NCBI GenBank assembly: GCA_947627145.1
Contig: CANQUW010000007.1
Span: 1 to 20,023, forward strand
Source of the DNA: an uncultured Bacilli bacterium
GTDB lineage: Bacteria; Bacillota_I; Bacilli_A; RF39; UBA660
DNA: 20,023 nt
Reading direction: 5' to 3'
The notes beneath the pieces were generated by a model. The model did not search any database, was not told the DNA's origin, and saw only the letters and a program-made list of their open reading frames with translations. Both the position numbers and the translations under genes were made by a program. Positions within the stretch are counted from its first letter, which is position 1, and every line of letters starts with the position of its first letter. Positions 7,909 to 13,223 of this stretch are shown here, piece by piece.

Positions 7909-7964
7909 AGTATAAGTCAGAAAATTGCAAATTTCTTCATTTTTCTTAAAATTTCTTCATTTTT
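7909..7964 (-). promoter_or_regulatory. Bacteriocin operon promoter with 20-bp-spaced direct repeats
   Basis: Two identical 16-bp copies (plus-strand AAATTTCTTCATTTTT, 7929-7944 and 7949-7964) lie exactly 20 bp apart, upstream of a minus-strand TATACT (-10, 7909-7914). No good -35 is present at 17 bp, where the first repeat sits instead. That layout is typical of activator-dependent promoters such as those bound by LytTR regulators of bacteriocin genes. The regulator itself is not in the window. Confidence 0.5.
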
Positions 7965-8018
7965 TCGGATGGTTTGTTCGAGTTTTTTGATACTTTTTTA
8001 GAACTTAATGTATCAAAT

Positions 8019-8047
8019 TTGACATAGTGTGCTATTAGTGATATAAT
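8019..8047 (+). promoter_or_regulatory. Sigma-A promoter of structured RNA copy 1
   Basis: TTGACA (8019-8024), 17-bp spacer, TATAAT (8042-8047): perfect consensus. The 10 bp before the -35 (TATGTATCAAATT-like) are shared with copy 2. Confidence 0.85.
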
Positions 8048-8053
8048 TATCTT

Positions 8054-8150
8054 AGATGTGAAAGAGATAACACTGCCTTACGTTTCGGACGTACGAATCA
8101 GGGGATTTAATTGCCATTGATTAAAGCGGATGGTTTCTTTTACATTTTTA
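8054..8150 (+). ncRNA. Structured RNA, tandem copy 1 (unrecognised family)
   Basis: Predicted transcript of about 97 nt starting 7 bases after the -10. The 5' end (ATGTGAAAGAGA, 8056-8067) pairs with the 3' end (TTTCTTTTACAT, 8134-8145) as a 12-bp closing helix. Inside are a hairpin TACGT-TTCGG-ACGTA (8079-8093) and a helix AATCA/TGATT (8096-8100 with 8118-8122) around a 17-nt loop GGGGATTTAATTGCCAT. A T-rich stretch follows, acting as a terminator. No start codon with a ribosome binding site lies inside. Helices are supported by base changes relative to copy 2. I do not recognise it as 6S, SRP, tmRNA or any riboswitch. Confidence 0.7.
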
Positions 8151-8176
8151 TTTTGATTTTATTTTATGTATCAAAT

Positions 8177-8205
8177 TTGACTCTTTAGGTAATTAATGTT
8201 ATAAT
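8177..8205 (+). promoter_or_regulatory. Sigma-A promoter of structured RNA copy 2
   Basis: TTGACT (8177-8182), 17-bp spacer, TATAAT (8200-8205). Same arrangement as copy 1, 158 bp further on. Confidence 0.85.
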
Positions 8206-8211
8206 TGTCTT

Positions 8212-8309
8212 AGATGTGGAAGAAATAACATTGCCTTACGTCTCGGGCGTTGGATTAGGGGATTTAATTGCCATTAATCAAAGCAAACGGTTTCTTCCAC
8301 ATTGTTTTT
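8212..8309 (+). ncRNA. Structured RNA, tandem copy 2, antisense to nuclease 3' end
   Basis: Second copy of the RNA, about 98 nt. The closing helix ATGTGGAAGAAA/TTTCTTCCACAT (8214-8225 with 8291-8302) is perfect. The hairpin ACGT-CTCGG-GCGT (8238-8250) and helix GATTA/TAATC (8253-8257 with 8275-8279) enclose the same 17-nt loop as copy 1. TTGTTTTTATT follows as a terminator tail. From 8264 on it is antisense to the last 14 codons and stop of the convergent PBECR nuclease gene. Differences from copy 1 are mostly paired changes (A-T to G-C, C-G to T-A, G-U to G-C), which argues that the RNA fold on this strand is selected. Confidence 0.7.
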
Positions 8310-8749
8310 ATTACTAAATTTTTACTTTTATCTTGTATAATTTCTACAATAATTATAGTATGATTATTGTATTTTTTTATATATCTAATTGTTTTTTTAT
8401 TTCTATTATTTGTACCTTTTATTATTGTTGTAGGATTATTGATAACATTTGGTATTTGTTTAATATCATCTTTAGTTATTGGTAATTGTCCTTTTTGTTT
8501 TTCTACAGCTGGATTTCCATGTTCTTTTATTATATGTCTAATATTATCATTTGAAATTGTATGATTTCTACCTTCTACATTTATCCCTGTTAATTTTTTT
8601 ATTTTTTTAGATATATCGTGATTTACAACTCCTAGATATGTTTTTCCTATTGATGTTTTATCTTTTAAAGCAATTTCAATTTGTGTTTCTAATTTTTTCT
8701 TAATTATTAATTTTTGTGTTTGATTGTTTTTTGTTTTTACTGCATTCAT
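8264..8749 (-). CDS. PBECR-type (phage Barnase/EndoU/ColicinE5/RelE-like) nuclease
   Basis: A 161-residue protein. After a basic 40-residue N-terminus (NNQTQKLIIKKK) comes TYLGVVNHDI, then NDNIRHIIKEHGNP with conserved His residues, GQLPITKDDIKQIPNVINNP, and a C-terminal strand pair ending in LVIKTMWKKP. This is the order seen in the PBECR nuclease domains found at the ends of phage and conjugative-element proteins, members of the BECR RNase-toxin fold. Here it stands alone rather than fused. AAAGGA precedes the ATG. Its 3' end is overlapped by the convergent RNA copy 2. A toxin role restrained by that RNA is inference; nuclease activity is not shown. A Spo0A-like box lies 120 bp upstream. 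Confidence 0.75.
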   Translation of the reverse strand: MNAVKTKNNQTQKLIIKKKLETQIEIALKDKTSIGKTYLGVVNHDISKKIKKLTGINVEGRNHTISNDNIRHIIKEHGNPAVEKQKGQLPITKDDIKQIPNVINNPTTIIKGTNNRNKKTIRYIKKYNNHTIIIVEIIQDKSKNLVIKTMWKKPFALINGN

Positions 8750-8868
8750 ATTTCGTTCCTTTCTTATAAACTTAATTATTCTATTTCTAAATTTTATATA
8801 ATTTCCTCAACCCAAATTTTTATCCTATATATTTATATACTAGAAAAAATTGGTTTATAAGTCAGATT

Positions 8869-8876
8869 TTGTCGAA
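8869..8876. promoter_or_regulatory. Spo0A-box-like site upstream of nuclease gene
   Basis: TTGTCGAA, a full match to the core of the Spo0A binding site, in an otherwise featureless AT-rich stretch (8750-8930). Single site, so possibly chance. Confidence 0.35.
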
Positions 8877-8932
8877 AAAGTTGAAAAATTTTAAATTTTT
8901 CACAGAAATAGTAGTAAAAATCAATTATTTCA

Positions 8933-8961
8933 TTGCATTTTTTACAACTTTGTTATATAAT
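8933..8961 (+). promoter_or_regulatory. Sigma-A promoter of tRNA-Arg
   Basis: TTGCAT (8933-8938), 17-bp spacer, TATAAT (8956-8961), 20 bp before the tRNA. Confidence 0.75.
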
Positions 8962-8981
8962 TTTATTTGTCAGTTAGTTAT

Positions 8982-9058
8982 GTCCGCGTAGCTCAGCTGG
9001 ATAGAGCAATCGCCTTCTAAGCGATCGGTCACAGGTTCGAATCCTGTCGTGGACGCCA
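8982..9058 (+). tRNA. tRNA-Arg (anticodon TCT)
   Basis: Full cloverleaf: acceptor GTCCGCG/CGTGGAC, D-arm GCTC..GAGC, anticodon stem ATCGC/GCGAT with loop CTTCTAA (anticodon TCT at 9016-9018, reading AGA), T-arm ACAGG-TTCGAAT-CCTGT, discriminator G and encoded CCA. AGA is the main Arg codon in such AT-rich genomes. A decayed second copy lies at 9433-9496. Confidence 0.97.
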
Positions 9059-9068
9059 TTTAGAAACG

Positions 9069-9098
9069 AAAAACGAGTCTTGAAAAAGATTCGTTTTT
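9069..9098 (+). terminator. Intrinsic terminator after tRNA-Arg, overlapping an RNA promoter
   Basis: A 13-bp stem AAAAACGAGTCTT/AAGATTCGTTTTT with a GAAA tetraloop; the T-run forms the 3' arm. The same sequence is repeated in unit B at about 9507-9536. Confidence 0.8.
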
Positions 9099-9108
9099 AT
9101 GTTATTAT
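9080..9108 (+). promoter_or_regulatory. Promoter of antisense RNA A
   Basis: TTGAAA (9080-9085), 17-bp spacer, TATTAT (9103-9108). It starts in the loop of the preceding terminator. The identical promoter is found in unit B. Confidence 0.7.
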
Positions 9109-9114
9109 GTATTT

Positions 9115-9231
9115 AGCAAGAGAACTTGCATAAAATAAAAAAGGAATACTTAACACTCCAATGTTGAGTACTTACCTGTATATTGGTGAAAGCACTAATC
9201 TACTGAAAGTAAATTGAGTGCTTGTTTTTTT
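9115..9231 (+). ncRNA. Antisense (antitoxin-like) RNA A
   Basis: Predicted RNA of about 117 nt. A 5' hairpin GCAAG-AGAA-CTTGC (9116-9129) is followed by a second hairpin TACTTAACA/TGTTGAGTA (9147-9170). The terminator stem AAGCACT..AGTGCTT (9190-9196 with 9217-9223) is followed by seven T. It converges on the peptide gene A and ends 11 bp before its stop codon. The segment AAGCACTAA is complementary to TTGAGTGCTT in the 5' leader of the peptide A mRNA. Layout and pairing resemble RNA II of the Enterococcus par/Fst type I system. A possible 18-codon ORF at 9161 is judged chance. Confidence 0.65.
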
Positions 9232-9241
9232 ATGTTTATTA

Positions 9242-9310
9242 TCAATGATATATTATTAGTAAAATAATGATAATGATTAGGGATGTTATTAAAAAATCCT
9301 TTTTATTCAT
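9242..9310 (-). CDS. Hydrophobic 22-residue peptide A (type I toxin-like)
   Basis: The product MNKKDFLITSLIIIIILLIIYH has a charged NKKD start and one membrane-spanning segment. The ATG at 9310 has GGAGG exactly 7 bases upstream; the ATG at 9316 is too close. The Shine-Dalgarno GGAGG (9318-9322) is paired with CCTCC (9327-9331) across a GAAA tetraloop, so translation is predicted to be held shut in the nascent leader, as in known type I toxins. A consensus promoter lies 54 bp upstream. Paralogues B (9659-9742) and C (16836-16907) share the M-x-K-K-x-D start. The sequence is not Fst, TxpA, BsrG or Ldr. Toxicity is inferred from architecture. Confidence 0.7.
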   Translation of the reverse strand: MNKKDFLITSLIIIIILLIIYH

Positions 9311-9363
9311 TTTCATCCCTCCTTTCGGAGGCAAGCACTCAACTATTAAGTATCCTTAAAACA

Positions 9364-9393
9364 ATTATACAATAAGTTAATTTGCCTAGTCAA
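9364..9393 (-). promoter_or_regulatory. Promoter of peptide A
   Basis: On the minus strand TTGACT (9388-9393), 18-bp spacer, TATAAT (9364-9369). The leader then reads GGATACTTAATAG followed by TTGAGTGCTTG, the antisense target; its plus-strand form AAGCACTCAA (9333-9342) is a direct repeat of 9190-9198. Confidence 0.75.
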
Positions 9394-9432
9394 TTTATTT
9401 TGTATAAAAAGTACAAGTTTATTTTCCTTGTA

Positions 9433-9496
9433 GTCCATTTGCTTAATATAATTGCCAAGCGAACAGTCACAGGTTTGAATCTTGTTGTTGATATCA
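9433..9496 (+). pseudogene. Decayed tRNA-Arg copy
   Basis: Begins GTCC and ends ATATCA. The 3' half GCGA-CAGTCACAGGTTTGAATC-TTGT aligns base by base with the T-arm of the intact tRNA-Arg, but the acceptor no longer pairs and the anticodon arm is missing. It is the remnant of the tRNA of duplicated unit B. Confidence 0.8.
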
Positions 9497-9517
9497 TTTA
9501 GAAACGAAAAACGAGTC

Positions 9518-9546
9518 TTGAAAAAGATTCGTTTTTATGTTATTAT
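9518..9546 (+). promoter_or_regulatory. Promoter of antisense RNA B
   Basis: TTGAAA (9518-9523), 17-bp spacer, TATTAT (9541-9546), identical to that of RNA A. Confidence 0.7.
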
Positions 9547-9552
9547 GTATTT

Positions 9553-9660
9553 AGCAAGAGAATTTGCATAAAATAAAAAGGAACACTTAATTTTCCAATG
9601 TTGAGTGTTGCCATATATGGTTCCACCTAAATCATTTGCTGAGTTAGGTGGGTTTCTTTT
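9553..9660 (+). ncRNA. Antisense (antitoxin-like) RNA B
   Basis: Predicted RNA of about 108 nt. It has the same 5' hairpin as RNA A, a second hairpin AACACTTAA/TTGAGTGTT, and a new terminator stem CCACCTAA/TTAGGTGG (9623-9630 with 9644-9651) with a T-rich tail that touches the stop codon of peptide B. GGTTCCACCTAA (9619-9630) can form 12 continuous pairs, four of them G-U, with TTGGGTGGGGCC in the peptide B mRNA leader. RNA A and its target have a different matching pair of sequences at this place. Confidence 0.65.
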
Positions 9661-9742
9661 ATATTAATACTATAATTAGTAAGAATAATAAAAGGAAGAT
9701 AATTATTACTAAAGATAGAATTAAAAAGTCTTTCTTGTTCAT
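9659..9742 (-). CDS. Hydrophobic 27-residue peptide B (type I toxin-like)
   Basis: Starts MNKKDFLILSLVIII and continues as one unbroken Leu/Ile/Val/Phe membrane segment to the end. GGGAGG lies 7 bases before the ATG. Just upstream of the Shine-Dalgarno, TCTTC-TA-GAAGA is a small palindrome that may take part in leader folding. It is a paralogue of peptide A; residues 1-8 are identical. The stop codon overlaps the terminator tail of the convergent RNA B, so the two 3' ends share a terminator region. Confidence 0.7.
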   Translation of the reverse strand: MNKKDFLILSLVIIIFLLLFLLIIVLI

Positions 9743-9804
9743 AACATCGCCTCCCTTCTTCTAGAAGATTGGCCCCACCCAACTATTAAGTATTCCTTAA
9801 CACA

Positions 9805-9834
9805 ATTATACAATAAGTTAATTTGTTTCGTCAA
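9805..9834 (-). promoter_or_regulatory. Promoter of peptide B
   Basis: On the minus strand TTGACG (9829-9834), 18-bp spacer, TATAAT (9805-9810). The direct repeat GGCCCCACCCAA (9771-9782) of GGTTCCACCTAA (9619-9630) lies in the leader. Confidence 0.75.
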
Positions 9835-9848
9835 TTTATTTCATTAAA

Positions 9849-9877
9849 AAAGTACAAGATTATTTTTCTTGTACTTT
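9849..9877 (-). terminator. Terminator after ileS-XRE unit (bidirectional)
   Basis: AAAGTACAAG/CTTGTACTTT, 10-bp stem with T-rich flanks on both strands; it overlaps the last codons of the XRE gene. A decayed copy at about 9407-9432 marks the end of unit A. Confidence 0.75.
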
Positions 9878-10129
9878 ATTTTTTTCTATTGGTACGATTT
9901 TTAAAGTGTATCCAAGTGGCTCAAGTAATTTTAAAAGGGTATCTACTTGAGGTGAGTTCATTCCACTTTCGATTCTTGCAATTGTTGTTCTAATGATAGA
10001 TGTTTTTGATGCTAGTTGTTCTTGTGTTAGATGAGCATTTTTTCTTTTTAAAACAAAATCTTTTATAAGATTATATTGTAACTCATTAATTTGTTTTTCG
10101 TTTTTTACAAAACGTTCTACTTTTCCCAT
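9860..10129 (-). CDS. XRE-family HTH regulator (HigA-like)
   Basis: An 89-residue protein. The helix-turn-helix covers about residues 31-80: AHLTQEQLASKTSIIRTTIARIESGMNSPQVDTLLKLLEPLGYTL, typical of HTH_3 proteins and close in style to HigA antitoxins. The N-terminal 25 residues are charged. AAAGGAT precedes the ATG and lies in the end of ileS, one base away, so it is cotranscribed with ileS and probably under the same T-box. No HigB-like toxin gene is adjacent, so it is either an orphan antitoxin or a plain repressor. Confidence 0.85.
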   Translation of the reverse strand: MGKVERFVKNEKQINELQYNLIKDFVLKRKNAHLTQEQLASKTSIIRTTIARIESGMNSPQVDTLLKLLEPLGYTLKIVPIEKNKVQEK

Positions 10130-10130
10130 G

Positions 10131-13100
10131 TTATATCCTTTCTACTTTTATTGATACCTTTTCATCATTTAGTGTATATTCTTTATCTAAATTTTCATCA
10201 AACTCTATAGATTCTGCAAGGGTTTCATTTTTAATATAATCTGAATATTTATCTATCATTTCTTTAATACGAGATGAACCATAATAATAAACATTTATAT
10301 GATCTGTTATTACGAAATCAGCTTCTTTTCTTAGACTTTGAACAGTACGTACCATTTCACGAGCAAGTCCTTCTAATATTAAGTCATTTGTAAGAGTTGT
10401 ATTTAGAACTACACAAGTTTTATTATCACTACTTGCTGCATATCCTTCTTTTACTTCAATTGAAAGTATAGTGTTTTCTCTATCAAGTGTGAAGTCTTCT
10501 CCTTCTAGTTTTATAGTTAGTGGTTCTTTTTCTACACTATAGGCATCTTTACTAGATAATTCTTTTAATTCTTGTTGTAGTACTTTTATTTTTGGTCCAA
10601 GTTCACGACCTAATACTTTGAAGTTTGGTTTTAGTGAGTAATTTAAGTAATCAGTCATATCTTCTTTATAGTTAATGTCTTTAACATTTAACTCTTCTTT
10701 AATTACACTATCTAAGTCTCCTATTATATCTTTTACTTTTTTATCAAGGATAACTTCACTTATTGGTTGACGAACTTTTATATTTACTTCTTCTCTAGCA
10801 TCTCTTCCTAGACTACAAATATCACGAACTAAATCCATTTGTTCTTCTACTCTTTCGTCAATTTCTGATTCTTTTACATCTGGGAATGTAGAAAGATGAA
10901 CACTTTCTTCTCCTGTTAGTTTTGTATATATTTCTTCTGAGATAAACGGTGTTATTGGTGCTGTGATTTTTGCAAGTGTTACTAGAACTTCATAAGTTGT
11001 TAAATATACACTCTTCTTGCTATCTGATAATTCACTATCCCAGAAACGTCTTCTATTACTTCTTATATACCAGTTAGATAAGTCATCATTTAAGAATGGA
11101 ACGATTGCTTTTACAACTTTATTTAAATCATATTCTTCGTACCCTTCTGTTACTGTTTTTACTAAACGATTTAGTTTTGAAAGTAACCAACGATCTATTA
11201 GTTCTCTATCTTCTACTTTTATATCATACTCTCTTGGGTCTATATTATCAGCATTAGCATACATTTCAAAGAATGAATATGCATTTTTGAATGTTGATAT
11301 ATATTTAGAATAAACTTCTTTAACACCGTTTTCATCAAATTTTAAAGGTGTCCATATTGGAGAAGTATACAACATATAGAATCTTATTGTATCTGCCCCA
11401 TATTCTTTCATGATATCTATTGGATTAATAACATTTCCTAATGATTTACTCATTTTCTTACCTTTGCTATCTAACATTAAATCATTTACGACAACGTTTT
11501 TAAAACTTGACTCTCCACTTATTAGTGTTGATATTACAAGTAATACATAAAACCATCCACGTGTTTGGTCTATTCCTTCAGCAATGAAGTCTGCTGGGAA
11601 TTGTTCTTTAAATAGTTCTTTATTTTCAAATGGATAATGATATTGAGCATAAGGCATTGAACCAGAATCAAACCATACATCCATTACATCGAGAACTCTA
11701 TTCATTGTTTTTCCACACTTAGGACATTTAAAGTGAATGTTATCAACATAAGGTCTATGAAGTTCTAGATTTTCATCAATATCTTCTATAGCTTTTTCTT
11801 TTAATTCTTTTATAGAACCAATGGACTCAAAGTGTCCACATTCGCAAGTCCATATTGGAAGTGGGCATCCCCAGAATCTATTTCTAGAAATTCCCCAATC
11901 TATCATATTTTCAAGCCAATTATTAAAGCGTTTTTCTCCAACATAATCAGGATACCAATTGATTTTTTTATTTTCTTCAATTATTCTATCTTTATATTTT
12001 GTATTATTTACATACCAAGCTGGTTTAGCATAATAAACTAATGGTTGTTTACATCTCCAACAATGTGGATAATCATGGACCATCTTAGCCTTTTTAAATA
12101 GTTTATCATTTTCTTTTAAGTATTTTATTATTTCTATTTCTAAATCGCTATCAGTTACAAGTCTACCTTTCCAAGGTCCTTCTGTATAGCAACCATCTTT
12201 TCCTACTGGATTTATAAAAGTTATATTTCCTTCTTTTGCTACTCTGTTATCATCAACTCCGTAAGCTGGTGCGATATGAACTATACCTGTACCATCAGTT
12301 GCAGTTACATAGTCGTCTGCTAATATTTCAAAAGCACGTCCTTCAACTTTAACAAATGGCATTAGTTGTTCATATTTACGTCCTACTAAGTCACTACCTT
12401 TATAATTTTCTAAAACTTCATAATCATCACCTAAAACAGTATTTGCAAGTTCTTTTGCAACTATAAAATTATATCCTCTACTAGATGCTTTAATGTAGTC
12501 AAAATTTGCATTAACACATAAAGCAACATTAGCCATTAAAGTCCAAGGTGTTGTTGTCCAAACTAATACATAAGTATTTTCATCAACTAATTTGAATGGT
12601 ACTATTACAGTATTTACTGATACTTCTTTATAACCTTGAGATACTTCGTGGGAAGCAAGTTCTGTTCCACATCTAGGACAATATGGTAGAACTTTATTTC
12701 CATAATAAATTAATCCTTTTTTATTTAATTCATTTACTATCCACCATTCAGATTCAATAAATTCATTGCTACAAGTAATATATGGATTATCACAATCAAT
12801 AAATTGTCCCATCATATCAGTAACTCTTTTTACTTCATCAATATTGGAATCAGTTTCTTTTTTACATTCCTCGCAGAATTTTTCTACACCTAATTTTTCA
12901 ATATCTGTTTTAGACTTAAATCCTAATTTTTTTTCTACATTAACTTCAATTGGTAATCCATGAGTGTCAAGTCCTATTTTTCTTACTACGTGATATCCTT
13001 GCATAGTTTTAAATTTACAAAAAGCATCTTTAATTGTTTTAGAAAACACATGATGGATTCCAGGTTTAGCATTAGCATATATTGGTCCATCATAAAATAC

Positions 13101-13223
13101 AAAGTTCTTTTTAGGATCTTTTGATTCAATTGATTTATTTAGAATATCCATATCTTTAAACTTATGCATATACTTTTCTTCTACTTCACTTATATTACCT
13201 TTTTCTAATTTTTCAAATTTCAT
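10131..13223 (-). CDS. ileS: Isoleucyl-tRNA synthetase, GIHH (eukaryote-like) type
   Basis: A 1030-residue class I synthetase charging tRNA-Ile. The HIGH motif reads GIHH (residues 55-58, in PIYANAKPGIHHVF), KMSKS is intact (about 590), and the editing domain has TTTPWTL. The GIHH form with GLDTHGLPIE and no C-terminal zinc-finger knuckle is characteristic of the second, eukaryote-like IleRS clade. Members of that clade are often naturally insensitive to mupirocin, which I infer but cannot test here. Internal CPRCG, HCWRC and FKCPKCG pairs could bind zinc. GAAGGG precedes the ATG. Expression is under the Ile T-box leader just upstream; the XRE gene follows. Confidence 0.97.
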   Translation of the reverse strand: MKFEKLEKGNISEVEEKYMHKFKDMDILNKSIESKDPKKNFVFYDGPIYANAKPGIHHVFSKTIKDAFCKFKTMQGYHVVRKIGLDTHGLPIEVNVEKKLGFKSKTDIEKLGVEKFCEECKKETDSNIDEVKRVTDMMGQFIDCDNPYITCSNEFIESEWWIVNELNKKGLIYYGNKVLPYCPRCGTELASHEVSQGYKEVSVNTVIVPFKLVDENTYVLVWTTTPWTLMANVALCVNANFDYIKASSRGYNFIVAKELANTVLGDDYEVLENYKGSDLVGRKYEQLMPFVKVEGRAFEILADDYVTATDGTGIVHIAPAYGVDDNRVAKEGNITFINPVGKDGCYTEGPWKGRLVTDSDLEIEIIKYLKENDKLFKKAKMVHDYPHCWRCKQPLVYYAKPAWYVNNTKYKDRIIEENKKINWYPDYVGEKRFNNWLENMIDWGISRNRFWGCPLPIWTCECGHFESIGSIKELKEKAIEDIDENLELHRPYVDNIHFKCPKCGKTMNRVLDVMDVWFDSGSMPYAQYHYPFENKELFKEQFPADFIAEGIDQTRGWFYVLLVISTLISGESSFKNVVVNDLMLDSKGKKMSKSLGNVINPIDIMKEYGADTIRFYMLYTSPIWTPLKFDENGVKEVYSKYISTFKNAYSFFEMYANADNIDPREYDIKVEDRELIDRWLLSKLNRLVKTVTEGYEEYDLNKVVKAIVPFLNDDLSNWYIRSNRRRFWDSELSDSKKSVYLTTYEVLVTLAKITAPITPFISEEIYTKLTGEESVHLSTFPDVKESEIDERVEEQMDLVRDICSLGRDAREEVNIKVRQPISEVILDKKVKDIIGDLDSVIKEELNVKDINYKEDMTDYLNYSLKPNFKVLGRELGPKIKVLQQELKELSSKDAYSVEKEPLTIKLEGEDFTLDRENTILSIEVKEGYAASSDNKTCVVLNTTLTNDLILEGLAREMVRTVQSLRKEADFVITDHINVYYYGSSRIKEMIDKYSDYIKNETLAESIEFDENLDKEYTLNDEKVSIKVERI

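Larger units (their letters stand above)
8982..9880. repeat. Tandem duplication: tRNA plus RNA/peptide cassette, units A and B
   Basis: Unit A (8982-9432) and unit B (9433-9880) share the same order of parts. These are tRNA-Arg (decayed in B), a terminator hairpin overlapping a promoter, a small RNA, a convergent hydrophobic peptide gene, and its promoter. From the end of the tRNA (9058/9496) about 90 bp are nearly identical, and the peptide promoter regions are again nearly identical. The middle, holding RNA terminator and peptide, has diverged. Confidence 0.85.

Noticed and set aside
7929..7964. CRISPR-like repeat
   Set aside because: Only two copies with a 4-bp gap; it fits an operator, and no cas gene is present.
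8054..8309. 6S RNA or a riboswitch
   Set aside because: Too short for 6S (about 97 nt against 180-200), no large central bubble of open-promoter type, and no gene follows on the same strand that a riboswitch could control.
9161..9217. 18-codon ORF beginning MLS in RNA A, and a 10-codon MLS ORF in RNA B (9598-9630)
   Set aside because: No ribosome binding site at proper distance, lengths differ, and RNA C has no ATG at the matching place; the bases are explained by the conserved RNA hairpin.
8982..9496. Repeated tRNA 3' end as attL/attR of an integrated element
   Set aside because: No integrase lies between or beside the copies, and the similarity goes on through a complete RNA/peptide cassette, so tandem duplication explains it better.
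9433..9496. A second functional tRNA
   Set aside because: Acceptor stem no longer pairs and the anticodon arm is missing.
9860..10129. XRE gene as antitoxin of a HigBA pair
   Set aside because: No toxin-sized gene adjoins it; upstream is ileS and downstream the peptide cassette promoter.
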